DNA from: CBDFLS01 sp965249185
GTDB lineage: Bacteria; Chloroflexota; Dehalococcoidia; Lucifugimonadales; Australimonadaceae
NCBI GenBank assembly: GCA_965249185.1
Contig: CBDFLS010000002.1
Location: forward strand, 1,736,001-1,800,000
Length of the DNA stretch: 64,000 nt
Reading direction: 5' to 3'
Below are positions 45,523-54,395 of the stretch, in pieces. Position 1 is the stretch's first letter, and each line of letters starts with the position of its first letter. A model generated the notes under the pieces. That model ran no database searches. It was not told the origin of the DNA and was given only the letters and a program-made list of their open reading frames with translations. The position numbers and the translations under genes were made by a program.

Positions 45523-46818
45523 CTAGCCATCGGGATTATCGGCTTCCCACTGCCGAATGCCGGGCGTCCCGAAGGTCTTGCCTGTCTCTTCGAACGCGCG
45601 CTGCGATCCGGGGTGGAAATTCGTGTGCGGTGCCCAGATGTGGCCCAGCCGCTCGCCCCACTGAGGCATCAGGTAAGGCCAGTAGGTGTTGCCGAGATCA
45701 ACGTTGTCGATGACGGCCTTGGTCATCTGGTAGACGGCCTCGGCGTCGGCATCCGGGCTAATGCCAAAGTGGACACCGTTGCCGCTCAGGCAGTTGAGCT
45801 CGGGATCGGGAACCACGTTGTAGTTGGTCCCGAAAGCCGCCCTCGCGTATCCGGGCTTCAGCACCACCCGCTGCAGGGTTCCGGCGTCCACCCATGCCTT
45901 ATTCGCAGGGTCGGCCCGCACGTCCTCAATGACTTGCGCTGTCATGTCCACGAAGTGGAAGGTGCCCGTGGCCTGGGCAAGCCGGTGCGTGCCCGAGCCG
46001 CCGGAGGCGTTCCTGCTGTCGGCGAAGACGATGCCTCCGGTTATAGCGTCCACCTCACGGTCCGCCAGCGCGTCGGTCGGGTACTTGCCGCCCGTCAGCA
46101 ACGTGGTCGTGTTGAAGACGCCGGCCGCCTTCAGCACCATGGTCATGTTGGCGTACCAGGCCGCGCTACCGCCGGAGTTGTTCCAGAGGTGCATGCGCTT
46201 GCCCGCCAGGTCGTGGACCGTCTTGATCTCTGGGTCCAGGGTCGAAATGGTCATGCAGGCGGCGGGGAACACGGACCAGAGCAGGTTCGGCCGCTTCTCC
46301 TGGGCCACCTCGCCGTTGAAGTTGATGCCGCCCTCCTGCCACATCAGGGCCTGCTCCTCCGTGAGGGTGTACATGGTCCTGGCGGCTTCCTCCGGCCGAC
46401 TGCGCAGGAAGTTGACGGCATCGTCGCCGGTGGCCTCCTCAGGCGTCATGGTGAGCCTGCCGCCCGTGTTGATGTCCAGCATCTGGCGGTAGCCTTCGAT
46501 GAAGCTGGCGTAGAAGGCGCTGGCCATGAGCCGGAAGTTCACGCTCACTGTAGCGGGGTCCGTGGTCGGGGTGGGCGCGGCCGCCGCCGTGGGGGTGGCG
46601 GTCACCTGCACCTCCTTGATCACCTCCCGCAAGACCTCCTTCTCTACCTCGACCTCCTTGATGACCTCCTTCTCCACCTCCACCTCTACCCTCACCTCTT
46701 TAATTACCTCTTTTTCGATCACAATCGGCGTGGGGGTGGGGTCGTCGCCTCCACACGCCGCTGCCACGAGGGCCACGACGAGCCCCAGCAGCATCAGCAA
46801 GCCGAATCTGCGCACCAT
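45523..46818 (-). CDS. TAXI-family TRAP substrate-binding lipoprotein, locus 2
   Basis: A 431-residue receptor. The signal peptide ends in VAAAC (Cys22). A linker of EKEVIKEV-type repeats (about 33-72) follows, longer than in locus 1, then a Thr/Pro stretch and the TAXI domain (about 90-431) with VHDLAGKRMHLWNNSGG and HPGSQRAFEETG. The ligand is unknown; it differs from locus 1 in the binding region. The promoter is at 46896-46924. Confidence 0.88.
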   Translation of the reverse strand: MVRRFGLLMLLGLVVALVAAACGGDDPTPTPIVIEKEVIKEVRVEVEVEKEVIKEVEVEKEVLREVIKEVQVTATPTAAAAPTPTTDPATVSVNFRLMASAFYASFIEGYRQMLDINTGGRLTMTPEEATGDDAVNFLRSRPEEAARTMYTLTEEQALMWQEGGINFNGEVAQEKRPNLLWSVFPAACMTISTLDPEIKTVHDLAGKRMHLWNNSGGSAAWYANMTMVLKAAGVFNTTTLLTGGKYPTDALADREVDAITGGIVFADSRNASGGSGTHRLAQATGTFHFVDMTAQVIEDVRADPANKAWVDAGTLQRVVLKPGYARAAFGTNYNVVPDPELNCLSGNGVHFGISPDADAEAVYQMTKAVIDNVDLGNTYWPYLMPQWGERLGHIWAPHTNFHPGSQRAFEETGKTFGTPGIRQWEADNPDG

Positions 46819-46857
46819 GGAAGACCTCCTTCATGATACCAAACTGAATACACCGGA

Positions 46858-46879
46858 ATGCCCCCATACGGGGGGCATC
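46858..46879. promoter_or_regulatory. Inverted repeat in the leader of TAXI-TRAP operon 2
   Basis: ATGCCCCC and GGGGGCAT arms within the 5' leader, between the -10 and the start codon. A second perfect inverted repeat, CCCCATCG/CGATGGGG (46929-46949), lies just upstream of the -35. Both are possible operators. Confidence 0.4.
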
Positions 46880-46895
46880 CTTACAAGCTGCCGGG

Positions 46896-46924
46896 ACTAT
46901 ACTTACTTGAGACGATCTTGTCAA
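46896..46924 (-). promoter_or_regulatory. Promoter of TAXI-TRAP operon 2
   Basis: Minus-strand TTGACA (46924-46919), a 17-bp spacer and TATAGT (46901-46896). An insertion sequence lies 36 bases upstream of the -35. Confidence 0.7.
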
Positions 46925-46960
46925 GACACCCCATCGCTTGCCGATGGGGCAAATACGGGT

Positions 46961-47805
46961 GGGTATAGTCCCAAAACAGCCACCTGTGAGAGAATGGTGG
47001 CATGGGACGGAAGATTGGGTGCCCTCGATGTCAACACGCCAAGAGCTGGAGCATTCGGCGAGGTAAGAGTCGTTGTGCAGCCTGCCACTACGAGTGGGTG
47101 CCCAGGGCGCTGCCGCTTCGGTTGTCGCCAGGGGAGTGGCGGCGACTGTTGCGCTGGTTCGTCTTGGGGCAGAGTGCCGAGGTGATTGCCCAGGAGGCCC
47201 GCCTGGAGCGAAAGCGAGTCCTGCGAGCCCTGATCGTGGTGCGCCAGGCCATGGTCCGGGACGTTCCCCATGTCTTCTCCGGCGTGGTGGAGGTCGACGA
47301 GACCTACCTGGGAGGTTCCTGGCGCAACAGGCGCCTGGCAAAGCGTGTTCAGGGCACGAAGCGGGGCCGTGGAACCACTAAGCAAGCTGTCTTTGGGATC
47401 CTGTGTCGAGGTGGCCTGGTGTGGGCGCAAGTGGTACCTAACGTGGAAGCCAAGACGCTGCTGCCGCTCCTGCACCAACGCGTGCAACGTGGCTCCATCG
47501 TCTGCTCGGACACCTTTACCAGCTACACGGGCGTCGCAGCGGGGGGCTACGTCCACCGGCTTGTGGACCACAGCCAGGCGTTCAGCGATCGGCAAGGGAG
47601 CCACGTCAACGGCTTGGAGGGCTTCTGGGGTTATCTCAAGCGGCGTCTGGCAGCCAAAGGGGGAGTCCGCCGAGAACGGCTGCCCCTCTATCTTGCTGAG
47701 TATGTCTGGCGCTACAATCATCGGCGTCTGTTGGGACCAGAACAGGTTAAGACATTGTTCAAGCTGCTTCAAAGCTAATCCGGTGGCTAAAACGGGACTT
47801 TACCC
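46961..47805 (+). mobile_element. IS1595-like insertion sequence, complete
   Basis: An 845-bp element with 24-bp imperfect terminal inverted repeats at 46961-46984 and 47782-47805 (GGGTATAGTCCC...AGCCACC and its partner). TACGGGT is directly repeated on both sides (46954-46960 and 47806-47812), a 7-bp visible target duplication; the family usually gives 8. One transposase gene fills it. Confidence 0.85.
47002..47778 (+). CDS. IS1595-family transposase
   Basis: A 258-residue transposase, full length for the smaller members of the family. The N-terminal zinc ribbon has C7, C10, C25 and C28, followed by a helix-turn-helix (about 45-75). The ISXO2-like catalytic domain begins VVEVDETYLGG, with the second acidic residue in CSDTFTSY and the last motif HVNGLEGFWGYLKRRL. 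No frameshift or stop is seen, so it may be active. Confidence 0.92.
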   Translation: MGRKIGCPRCQHAKSWSIRRGKSRCAACHYEWVPRALPLRLSPGEWRRLLRWFVLGQSAEVIAQEARLERKRVLRALIVVRQAMVRDVPHVFSGVVEVDETYLGGSWRNRRLAKRVQGTKRGRGTTKQAVFGILCRGGLVWAQVVPNVEAKTLLPLLHQRVQRGSIVCSDTFTSYTGVAAGGYVHRLVDHSQAFSDRQGSHVNGLEGFWGYLKRRLAAKGGVRRERLPLYLAEYVWRYNHRRLLGPEQVKTLFKLLQS

Positions 47806-47862
47806 TACGGGTTACGTATAAGAGTGGCCGGCGTTCGGTGGTGTTGTGCCATGGGATACGTT

Positions 47863-47916
47863 GCCTAATCGGGCATCGGGGCCTAATCGGGCATCGGGGC
47901 CTAATCGGGCATCGGG
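47863..47916. repeat. 18-bp tandem repeat (three copies) over a stop codon
   Basis: Three units of GCCTAATCGGGCATCGGG, period 18. The last unit contains the stop codon and final codons (MPD) of the gamma-glutamyltranspeptidase gene, so its end has been copied twice downstream. Confidence 0.85.
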
Positions 47917-49562
47917 TAGCCGTCGCAGCGTGGGTCGGTTCCCCCCATGCGGATGCCCGTCTCCGGGTCCAGCCGGATGAGCTGCACCGCGCCGGGGATA
48001 TCCCCCGCGGGCGGAGGGACCACGCGATGCCCCCGGCGGCGTAGCTCCTCAAGGGCGCCCTCCGGTATCCCTCCCTCGGCCCGTATCTCCGAGGGTCCGT
48101 CGATGGTGGCCGGGTCGGTGCCGGGGGAGTGCCGCCAGCGGGGCGCCTCCGCCGCCTCCTGCACGTTCATCCCGTAGTCCAACAGGTTGGCGATGACCTG
48201 GGCGTTCCACTGGGGCTGGGAATCGCCGCCCGGGGTGCCGCCCACGATGACGGGCACGCCGTCGCGGAAGACCATGTAGGTCTGGATGGTGTTCATGGTG
48301 TGCTTGCCCGGGGCGATGACGTTCGGGTGGCCCGGGTCCAGGAAGAAGCCCCGGCCCGCGCGGTTGTTCAAGAGCACGCCGGTGTCCCCGGCCACGAACC
48401 CGGAGCCGTAGTAGGCGGAGAGGCTGTGGATGAAGGAGGCGGCGTTGCCCGCGGCGTCCACCACGCAGAAGTAGGAGGTGTGCTCGCCCCCCGGCGCGCC
48501 CACGGCCCCCAGGGTGCCGGGCGCGGCCTCGGGGGCGGCGCGGCCCATGTCGATGGCACGGCTGCGCTCCTGGGCGTAAGCCTTGGAGAGGAGCTCCGCC
48601 AGGGGCATGTCCACGAAGGCCGGGTCCCCGGCGTAGGCTAGCCGGTCGGCGAAGGCGAGCTTCTTGGCCTCCACCAGCACGTGGATGGCGTCGGCGCTGT
48701 TGTGGCCCATGGCGGCCAGGTCGAAGCGCTCCACCAGGTTCAGCATCTCCAGAATGAGGAAGGCCTGGGAGGGCGGCGCGTTGGCGTAGACGGTGTGGCC
48801 CCGGTAGGTGACGGCGGGCGGCTCGGGGTAGACCTCGGTGGTGTGCCGGGCCAGGTCCTCGGTGCTGAAGAGGCCGCCGGCCTGCTGGGTGGCCCGCGCC
48901 AGCTCCCGGCCCAGGGCGCCCTGGTAGAGCTCCTGAGCGCCCCCCTTGGCGATGCGCCGCAGGGTGCGGCCCAGGTCCCGCTGCACCAGCAGCTCCCCCG
49001 CCCGCAGGGGTCTGCCCGCCGGGTGGAAGATGGCGTCGGAGGTGGGGAACTGGCGCAGCTTCTCGTAGTTCATGGGGTAGTAGGCGGCGATCCGCTCGGC
49101 TAGGGGGAAGCCCTCCTCGGCCAGGCCGATGGCCGGGGCCAGCAGCCGCTCCAGGCCCAGGGTGCCGAACCGCTCCAGGATGGTCTGCCAGGCGTGGGTC
49201 TCGCCGGGGATGGTGGCGGAGAGGGGGCCATCCAGGGGCATGGTGGCGTAGCCCCGGCCCGCGAAGAACTCCGGGGTTGCCCCCGTGGGCGCGGCGCCGC
49301 TGCCGGTGACGCCCCACAGGACGCCGGTGGCGGCCTCGTAGAGCAGGGCGAAGACCTCGCCGCCCACGCCGCACATGGGCGGGATGGTCACGCACTCGGC
49401 GGCGGCGGTGGCGATGGCCGCGTCGAAGGCGTTGCCACCCTCGTGGAGCACCTGGACACCCGCCGAGGCGGCCAGGGGCGACGCGGAGCAGACCATGCCC
49501 CCGCGGGTGAGCACCACGCTGCGGGTCGCCGAGGCCAGTTCGCCGCTTCCTTCGCTCACCAT
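47901..49562 (-). CDS. ggt: Gamma-glutamyltranspeptidase-family protein
   Basis: A 553-residue Ntn-hydrolase that would cleave itself before T362 in GGEHTSYFCVVD to form two subunits and transfer or hydrolyse gamma-glutamyl groups (glutathione and relatives). The opening GGMVCSASPLAASAGVQVL and GGNAFDAAIA are typical. No signal peptide is seen, so it is probably cytoplasmic, as in many divergent paralogues whose substrates differ. The promoter is at 49619-49647. Confidence 0.9.
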   Translation of the reverse strand: MVSEGSGELASATRSVVLTRGGMVCSASPLAASAGVQVLHEGGNAFDAAIATAAAECVTIPPMCGVGGEVFALLYEAATGVLWGVTGSGAAPTGATPEFFAGRGYATMPLDGPLSATIPGETHAWQTILERFGTLGLERLLAPAIGLAEEGFPLAERIAAYYPMNYEKLRQFPTSDAIFHPAGRPLRAGELLVQRDLGRTLRRIAKGGAQELYQGALGRELARATQQAGGLFSTEDLARHTTEVYPEPPAVTYRGHTVYANAPPSQAFLILEMLNLVERFDLAAMGHNSADAIHVLVEAKKLAFADRLAYAGDPAFVDMPLAELLSKAYAQERSRAIDMGRAAPEAAPGTLGAVGAPGGEHTSYFCVVDAAGNAASFIHSLSAYYGSGFVAGDTGVLLNNRAGRGFFLDPGHPNVIAPGKHTMNTIQTYMVFRDGVPVIVGGTPGGDSQPQWNAQVIANLLDYGMNVQEAAEAPRWRHSPGTDPATIDGPSEIRAEGGIPEGALEELRRRGHRVVPPPAGDIPGAVQLIRLDPETGIRMGGTDPRCDGYPMPD

Positions 49563-49618
49563 GGGTGCTCCTTCTGCATGCTCGGTCCGGGCCGAGGGGC
49601 CCGAGTCTGGGCTTGGGA

Positions 49619-49647
49619 ATTGTAGGGGCGACGGCTGCGGGTGTCAA
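49619..49647 (-). promoter_or_regulatory. Promoter of the gamma-glutamyltranspeptidase gene
   Basis: Minus-strand TTGACA (49647-49642), a 17-bp spacer and TACAAT (49624-49619), about 57 bases before the start codon. Confidence 0.7.
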
Positions 49648-49775
49648 AAGCGCGGATGGGCTAAACGCACGTTTCTGGCGCGTTTCCGCACGCCGCTGTA
49701 TCCTACTTCCGCCGGTCCAGGCCGCCCAGCGGGCCGGCTTTGCGCCCCGGAAGCCCGTGGTGGGAGGAATCGTGT

Positions 49776-50585
49776 ATGGCTGCATCGCTTCGAGAACTCT
49801 TCCAGGTGGAGAAGCCGGTCATCGCCATGGCCCATCTCCCCCCGTTGCCGGGGACTCCGCTCTACGACGAGCAACGGGGGGTTGCCGGCATCATCGAGGA
49901 TGTGGCCTCGGACGTGGAGAAGCTGCTCCAAGAGGGAGTGGACGGGCTCCTGTTCTGCAATGAGGGCGACCGGCCTTACGCTCTCCAGGCCAACTTTGAA
50001 GGCGTAGCGGTCATGAGCCGAGTGATCACCGAGCTCGCTCCCAGGGACCGGCCCTTTGGCGTCGACTTTCTGTGGGACGGGGGGCGCGCCGCCCTGGCCA
50101 TGGCCCTGGCCACTGGGGCCAGCTTTGTGCGCGGGGTGTTCACGGGCGTCTACGATAGCGATATGGGCCTCTGGAACACGGAGGCGGCGGGGCTTCTGCG
50201 CTACCGCCGCTCCATTGGCGCGCAACACGTCAAGCTCTTCTTCAATATCACGCCCGAGTTCGCCTCGCCTCTGGGCGACCGGCCGGTGGGGATGCTGGCC
50301 AAGAGCGCCGTGGTCTCCTCCCTGGCCGATGCCATCCTGGTCTCGGGGCCCCGCGCCGGGGCCGAGCCGGACATGGCTGCCTTGCGCCAGGCCAAGGAGG
50401 CCGTGGATGGCGAGGCGCCCGTCCTGCTGAACACCGGCGCCAGGACCGAAAACGTTCGCCAGTTCCTCTCCGTGGCCGACGGCGTCATCGTCGGCTCCGG
50501 CCTCAAGGTGGACGGCCACACCTGGAACCCGGTCGACCGCGGGCGCGTGGAGGCCTTCATGGCCGCCGTGCGAGAGATGCGGTAA
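49776..50585 (+). CDS. BtpA/SgcQ-family TIM-barrel protein
   Basis: A 269-residue protein of the BtpA family, named after a cyanobacterial photosystem I factor but also found as SgcQ in sugar operons. Conserved blocks are AMAHLPPLPGTP, GVDGLLFCNEGDRPY, ASFVRGVFTGVYDSDMG and DAILVSGPRAG. ATG 49776 has GGGAGGAAT upstream. It is followed 15 bases later by a FGGY kinase and an SDR. That context favours an aldolase- or epimerase-like sugar role over photosynthesis, for which nothing is present here. Confidence 0.85.
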   Translation: MAASLRELFQVEKPVIAMAHLPPLPGTPLYDEQRGVAGIIEDVASDVEKLLQEGVDGLLFCNEGDRPYALQANFEGVAVMSRVITELAPRDRPFGVDFLWDGGRAALAMALATGASFVRGVFTGVYDSDMGLWNTEAAGLLRYRRSIGAQHVKLFFNITPEFASPLGDRPVGMLAKSAVVSSLADAILVSGPRAGAEPDMAALRQAKEAVDGEAPVLLNTGARTENVRQFLSVADGVIVGSGLKVDGHTWNPVDRGRVEAFMAAVREMR

Positions 50586-50600
50586 GCGGCTCCGGCGAAG

Positions 50601-52109
50601 ATGCCCATGGGCGAATATCTGCTCGGGATCGACATCGGCACGACCTCCACCAAGGCCGTTCTCTGTGATCTGAAGGGGGGCGTCCTGGCCGAGGCCTCCG
50701 CGCCCGCCACGCTCCATTCCCCTCGCCCTGGGTGGGCCGAGGCGGACCCCGAGGAGTGGTGGGCCAACGTCTGCGCCGTGGCGCCCCGCTGCCTGGAAGC
50801 GGCCGGCGCCCTCGCCTCCAGCATCGCCGCCGTGGGCGTCAGCGGCATGGTGCCCACGCTCGTGTTGCTGGACCGGGATGAGCGCGTGCTGCGTCCCTCC
50901 ATTCAGCAGAACGACGCACGCTCGCACCGTGAGATCGCGGAGCTCAGGGCCCGGGTGGACGAGGGCCAGGTGCTCCACCGCACCGGCAACCCCGTCAGCC
51001 AGCAGAGCATCGGGCCGAAGCTTGCGTGGCTCCGCCGTCACGAGCCAGCCGTGATGGAGCGCGCGGTGAGGGTGGTTGGCGCCTATGATTTCATCGTGAA
51101 CCGCCTCACCGGCACGCCGTCCATCGAGCGCAACTGGGCGCTGGAGAGCGGGCTATGGGACCTGCGCCGCGAGGACTGGGACGAGGAGCTACTGGCCCTC
51201 GCCTCGATGGATAGAGCGCTTTTGCCGCCGGTGCGCCGGCCGGAGGAGGTGGTGGGGCGGGTGAGTCGGGGAGCCGCCGCCGCCACGGGCCTGATGGAGG
51301 GGACGCCGGTGGTGGCGGGCAGCGCCGATCACGTCGCTTCCGCTTTCTCTGCCGGGGTCAGCGAGCATGGCGACCTGCTCGTCAAGCTCGGCGGGGCGGG
51401 GGATATCCTCTGCTGTCTGGACCGGCCGGAAGGAGACCCGCGGCTCTTTCTCGATTACCACGTGATTCCCGGTAAGTACCTGCTCAACGGCTGCATGGCG
51501 GCCAGCGGCTCCATAATCCGGTGGTTTCGCGAGCAGTTCGCCCCGGAGACAGAGTACGCGGCCCTGGATGAAGAGGCGGCGAAGGTGCCGCCGGGGTCCG
51601 ATGGGCTGGTGCTCTTACCTTATTTCTTAGGAGAGAAGACACCCGTCTTCGATCCGCTCGCCCGGGGCGTCCTCTTCGGCCTCACCTTGAGTCACACCAG
51701 GGCCCACATCTACCGAGCTATTCTGGAGGGCATCGGCTTCGGCTTCTACCATCATCTGGAGGTGCTGGCCGACCGGGCGCTGAGGCCGGCGGTGGCCCGC
51801 GTGGCCAACGGCGGCGCCCGCTCCGAGCTGTGGCGGCAGGTCACCGCCGACGTCCTCGGCATTCCGCTGGAGCAGACCGCGCGGCACCCCGGCTCGTCGC
51901 TGGGAGTGGCCTTCGTGGCCGGCATGGGAGTGGGCGCCTTCGATGACTGGCGGGAGATCGAGCGCTATATCGAGGTCGCCGGGGTCACCGAGCCGGACAT
52001 GGCCAACCACGACCGGTACCGACGGCCCTATGCGCTCTATCGGGAGTTGTACACGGCGCTGAAGGAGAAATTCCCGCTCCTGGGCCGTGCCGTTGGAGAA
52101 GAGAAATGA
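50601..52109 (+). CDS. FGGY-family carbohydrate kinase (xylulokinase-like)
   Basis: A 502-residue sugar kinase. GIDIGTTSTKAVLCD (9-23) is the phosphate-1 motif, PSIQQNDARSHREI part of the substrate site, and GSADHVASAFSAG holds the catalytic aspartate. Length fits xylulose, ribulose or erythritol kinases. ATG 50601 or 50607 are both possible. It overlaps the next gene by 4 bases, so the three genes form one operon. The sugar is unknown. Confidence 0.9.
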   Translation: MPMGEYLLGIDIGTTSTKAVLCDLKGGVLAEASAPATLHSPRPGWAEADPEEWWANVCAVAPRCLEAAGALASSIAAVGVSGMVPTLVLLDRDERVLRPSIQQNDARSHREIAELRARVDEGQVLHRTGNPVSQQSIGPKLAWLRRHEPAVMERAVRVVGAYDFIVNRLTGTPSIERNWALESGLWDLRREDWDEELLALASMDRALLPPVRRPEEVVGRVSRGAAAATGLMEGTPVVAGSADHVASAFSAGVSEHGDLLVKLGGAGDILCCLDRPEGDPRLFLDYHVIPGKYLLNGCMAASGSIIRWFREQFAPETEYAALDEEAAKVPPGSDGLVLLPYFLGEKTPVFDPLARGVLFGLTLSHTRAHIYRAILEGIGFGFYHHLEVLADRALRPAVARVANGGARSELWRQVTADVLGIPLEQTARHPGSSLGVAFVAGMGVGAFDDWREIERYIEVAGVTEPDMANHDRYRRPYALYRELYTALKEKFPLLGRAVGEEK

Positions 52110-52903
52110 GGCTGGAGGGAAGGGTGGCCGCCGTCACGGGCGCGGGAAGCGGCATCGGGCGGGCCATCGCGCTGGCGCTGGCCGCGGAGGGGGCGCGTGT
52201 GGCTATCACCGACGTGGACCCGGAGTCGGCGCGGCGGGTGGCCGGGGAGACCGGCGCCGGTGGCGATGCGATGGCCCTGAAGCTGGACGTGACCCACCGG
52301 CGCGATGCGGAAGCTGCCGTGAAGCGTCTGCGGGAGCGCTGGGGGGGGATCGACATCTGGTGCAACAACGCCGGAGTCAGCACGATGGCTAACTTCTGGG
52401 ACGTGACCGACCAGGAGTGGAAGCTCAACATGGAAGTGAACGCCAAGGGCGTTTTCCTCTGCTCCCAGGTGGTGTCGCGCCAGATGATGGGCCAGGAGCC
52501 CGATCCCGCCAGCGGGCTGCGGGGCAAGATCATCACCACCGCCTCCATGGCCGGCCGGCGGGGCAAGGCCCCCTTCCTGGCGCCCTACGTGGCCAGCAAG
52601 TTTGCCGTCGTGGGGCTCACCCAGGCCATGTCCGGCGAGCTTGCGCCCCACGGCATCACCGTGAACGCCGTCTGCCCCGGCTATGTCCAGACGCCGATGC
52701 ACGAGCGCGAGCTCCGGTGGGAGGCCGAGCTGCGCGGCGTCACGCCCGCCGCCGTGGGCCAGCTCTTCATCGCCGACACCCCGTTGGGGCGTTTGCAGAC
52801 CCCGGAGGAGGTGGCGAAGGCCGTCCTGTTCCTCGCCTCGCCGGACGCCGATTATGTCACCGGGCAGGTGCTCAACACCAACGGCGGGGCGTGGATGGAG
52901 TGA
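52106..52903 (+). CDS. Short-chain dehydrogenase/reductase
   Basis: A 265-residue classical SDR. TGAGSGIG (11-18) binds NAD(P), NNAG is at 87-90, and the catalytic residues are S147, Y161 and K165. ITDVD with an aspartate after the second strand (about residue 36) suggests NAD preference. It is coupled to the kinase by an ATGA overlap. It probably oxidises or reduces a sugar or polyol in the BtpA-kinase pathway. A palindromic terminator follows. Confidence 0.92.
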   Translation: MRLEGRVAAVTGAGSGIGRAIALALAAEGARVAITDVDPESARRVAGETGAGGDAMALKLDVTHRRDAEAAVKRLRERWGGIDIWCNNAGVSTMANFWDVTDQEWKLNMEVNAKGVFLCSQVVSRQMMGQEPDPASGLRGKIITTASMAGRRGKAPFLAPYVASKFAVVGLTQAMSGELAPHGITVNAVCPGYVQTPMHERELRWEAELRGVTPAAVGQLFIADTPLGRLQTPEEVAKAVLFLASPDADYVTGQVLNTNGGAWME

Positions 52904-52916
52904 GCGCGCCGAACGT

Positions 52917-52946
52917 AGGGAGAGCGCCCCCGGGGGCGCTCTCCCT
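52917..52946. terminator. Bidirectional terminator between convergent genes
   Basis: A perfect 30-bp palindrome with arms AGGGAGAGCGCCCCC / GGGGGCGCTCTCCCT, between the SDR and the amidohydrolase gene ending at 52971. Confidence 0.65.
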
Positions 52947-52970
52947 AGTAGCTATTCGTTCGTCTGGGCG

Positions 52971-54221
52971 CTAGTCCCCGGCGGAGGGCGCCGGCTCCAG
53001 CTCCCGCGCGGGCACCGGCAGGCGGTAGAACCGGGCGGTGTTGTCGATCAGTGTCTTGCGCTTTGTCTCCTGGCTCAGGTCCGTCCGCGCCAGGAACTTG
53101 TCCACCGAGTGAGAGACGCGGTGCGGGTGGGGGATGTCGCCCGCGAACGTCAGGAAATCGTCGCCGTACCGGTCCACCACGAAGGGTAGCTGGTCCTCGT
53201 CCACCTCGCAGTTGACGTAGATCTGGCCGCGCTTGATGTACTCCTCCGGCAGCAGCTCGGAGAGGTAGTTGCTGGGCCTGAAGAAGGAGGAGCCACCTAT
53301 AGCGGCCTCATTGAAGGTCTTGGGCCGCGCCCGCGTAGTGGTGCGATCCATGTCCTTGCCGGAGAATTCGGCGATCCGCATGGTCAGGAAGTCCACCCAC
53401 CGGGCGCCGTTCTCCATGAAGGCGACGCGTAGATCGGGGTAGCGGTCCAGCAGCCCTGAGCGGAGGATGGCCTGGTAGCCGACCATGAGGCTGAACGAGA
53501 AGGGCATGGTCACCGCGTCGATGAGGGTGCTGTACTGCTCGTCCAGCCCGGGGTTGCAGAAGCCGGGATGGACCGCCACCGGCATGTCCAGCTCGGCCAC
53601 GGTCCGCCAGATGGGCTCCAGGCTGGGGTGGTCCCAGTGCTTGTTTCCCACGGAGCCCAGGATCATCAGGCCCACGGAGCCCAGCGCCTTCGTGCGCTTG
53701 ATCTCGCGGACCGACTCCTCCACATCGCCGGGGTTGATAACCGTCACCCACTTGAGCCGGTCGGGAGCCTGGCTGCTCACGTCGGCGATCCAACTGTTGT
53801 AGGAACGGGCGATGGCGTTGGCTATCTTCGGGTCGTGGGCGATGGGCCAGGTGAGCAGCATCGACGGGAAGTTCACCTGCACCGCCAGGTTCTCGTGGTC
53901 CATCTGCTCCACTCGCGCCTGGGCGTTGTGGAACTCGGCGGACTCCAGGGTGTCGATGTGCCCTTTGCCCACCGCGGCCTCCATCTGCTTGGAGAAGAGG
54001 TCCGACGGCACGCCGTTCTTGGACATGGGAGACCCGCTCATGGTGATGGAGGGGCCGGTGAGCCGCTGGTGGGTGAGCGAATCGATGATGAAGGAGAGGT
54101 TGCCCTGGACGTCGGACTCCACCACCATGGGCCTGCGCCCCAGATACTGGGGGTCCCAATAGGGGTCGGCGAACGTCCGCTCTCCCTCTTGGACGTGGCT
54201 GTCGCAGTCGAGTACTTTCAT
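52971..54221 (-). CDS. Amidohydrolase-family (COG2159) protein, paralogue 5
   Basis: A 416-residue TIM-barrel hydrolase/decarboxylase with motifs DCDSHVQE (5-12), AVHPGF and FAGDIPHPHR. The last differs from FASDIPHGHR of the other copies and may alter the active site. It is monocistronic, with its own promoter, and divergent from an amidase. It shares KWVTVIN and GSVGLMILGSVGNKHWD segments with the family. Confidence 0.85.
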   Translation of the reverse strand: MKVLDCDSHVQEGERTFADPYWDPQYLGRRPMVVESDVQGNLSFIIDSLTHQRLTGPSITMSGSPMSKNGVPSDLFSKQMEAAVGKGHIDTLESAEFHNAQARVEQMDHENLAVQVNFPSMLLTWPIAHDPKIANAIARSYNSWIADVSSQAPDRLKWVTVINPGDVEESVREIKRTKALGSVGLMILGSVGNKHWDHPSLEPIWRTVAELDMPVAVHPGFCNPGLDEQYSTLIDAVTMPFSFSLMVGYQAILRSGLLDRYPDLRVAFMENGARWVDFLTMRIAEFSGKDMDRTTTRARPKTFNEAAIGGSSFFRPSNYLSELLPEEYIKRGQIYVNCEVDEDQLPFVVDRYGDDFLTFAGDIPHPHRVSHSVDKFLARTDLSQETKRKTLIDNTARFYRLPVPARELEPAPSAGD

Positions 54222-54293
54222 GGTAACCGGACCTCCATTCGCTGGACGTACCGGCCCGCGCCCCGGAGAGCCGTAGGCCGGTCAGGCTGGACC

Positions 54294-54322
54294 ACTGTAG
54301 CACCGGGTATCAGGGCCGTCAA
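54294..54322 (-). promoter_or_regulatory. Promoter of amidohydrolase paralogue 5
   Basis: Minus-strand TTGACG (54322-54317), a 17-bp spacer ending GGTGC and TACAGT (54299-54294). Confidence 0.7.
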
Positions 54323-54395
54323 TTCGCACACGGAGCGCCGGTTTCCAAGGGGCGGCTGGCGCCCATGGCGCTGCCGATAGGCCTCGATTCGACAA

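Noticed and set aside
46961..47812. Part of a larger mobile island or prophage
   Set aside because: Apart from the single insertion sequence, no integrase, phage or conjugation genes are visible. The tRNA at 4796 has no repeated 3' end nearby.
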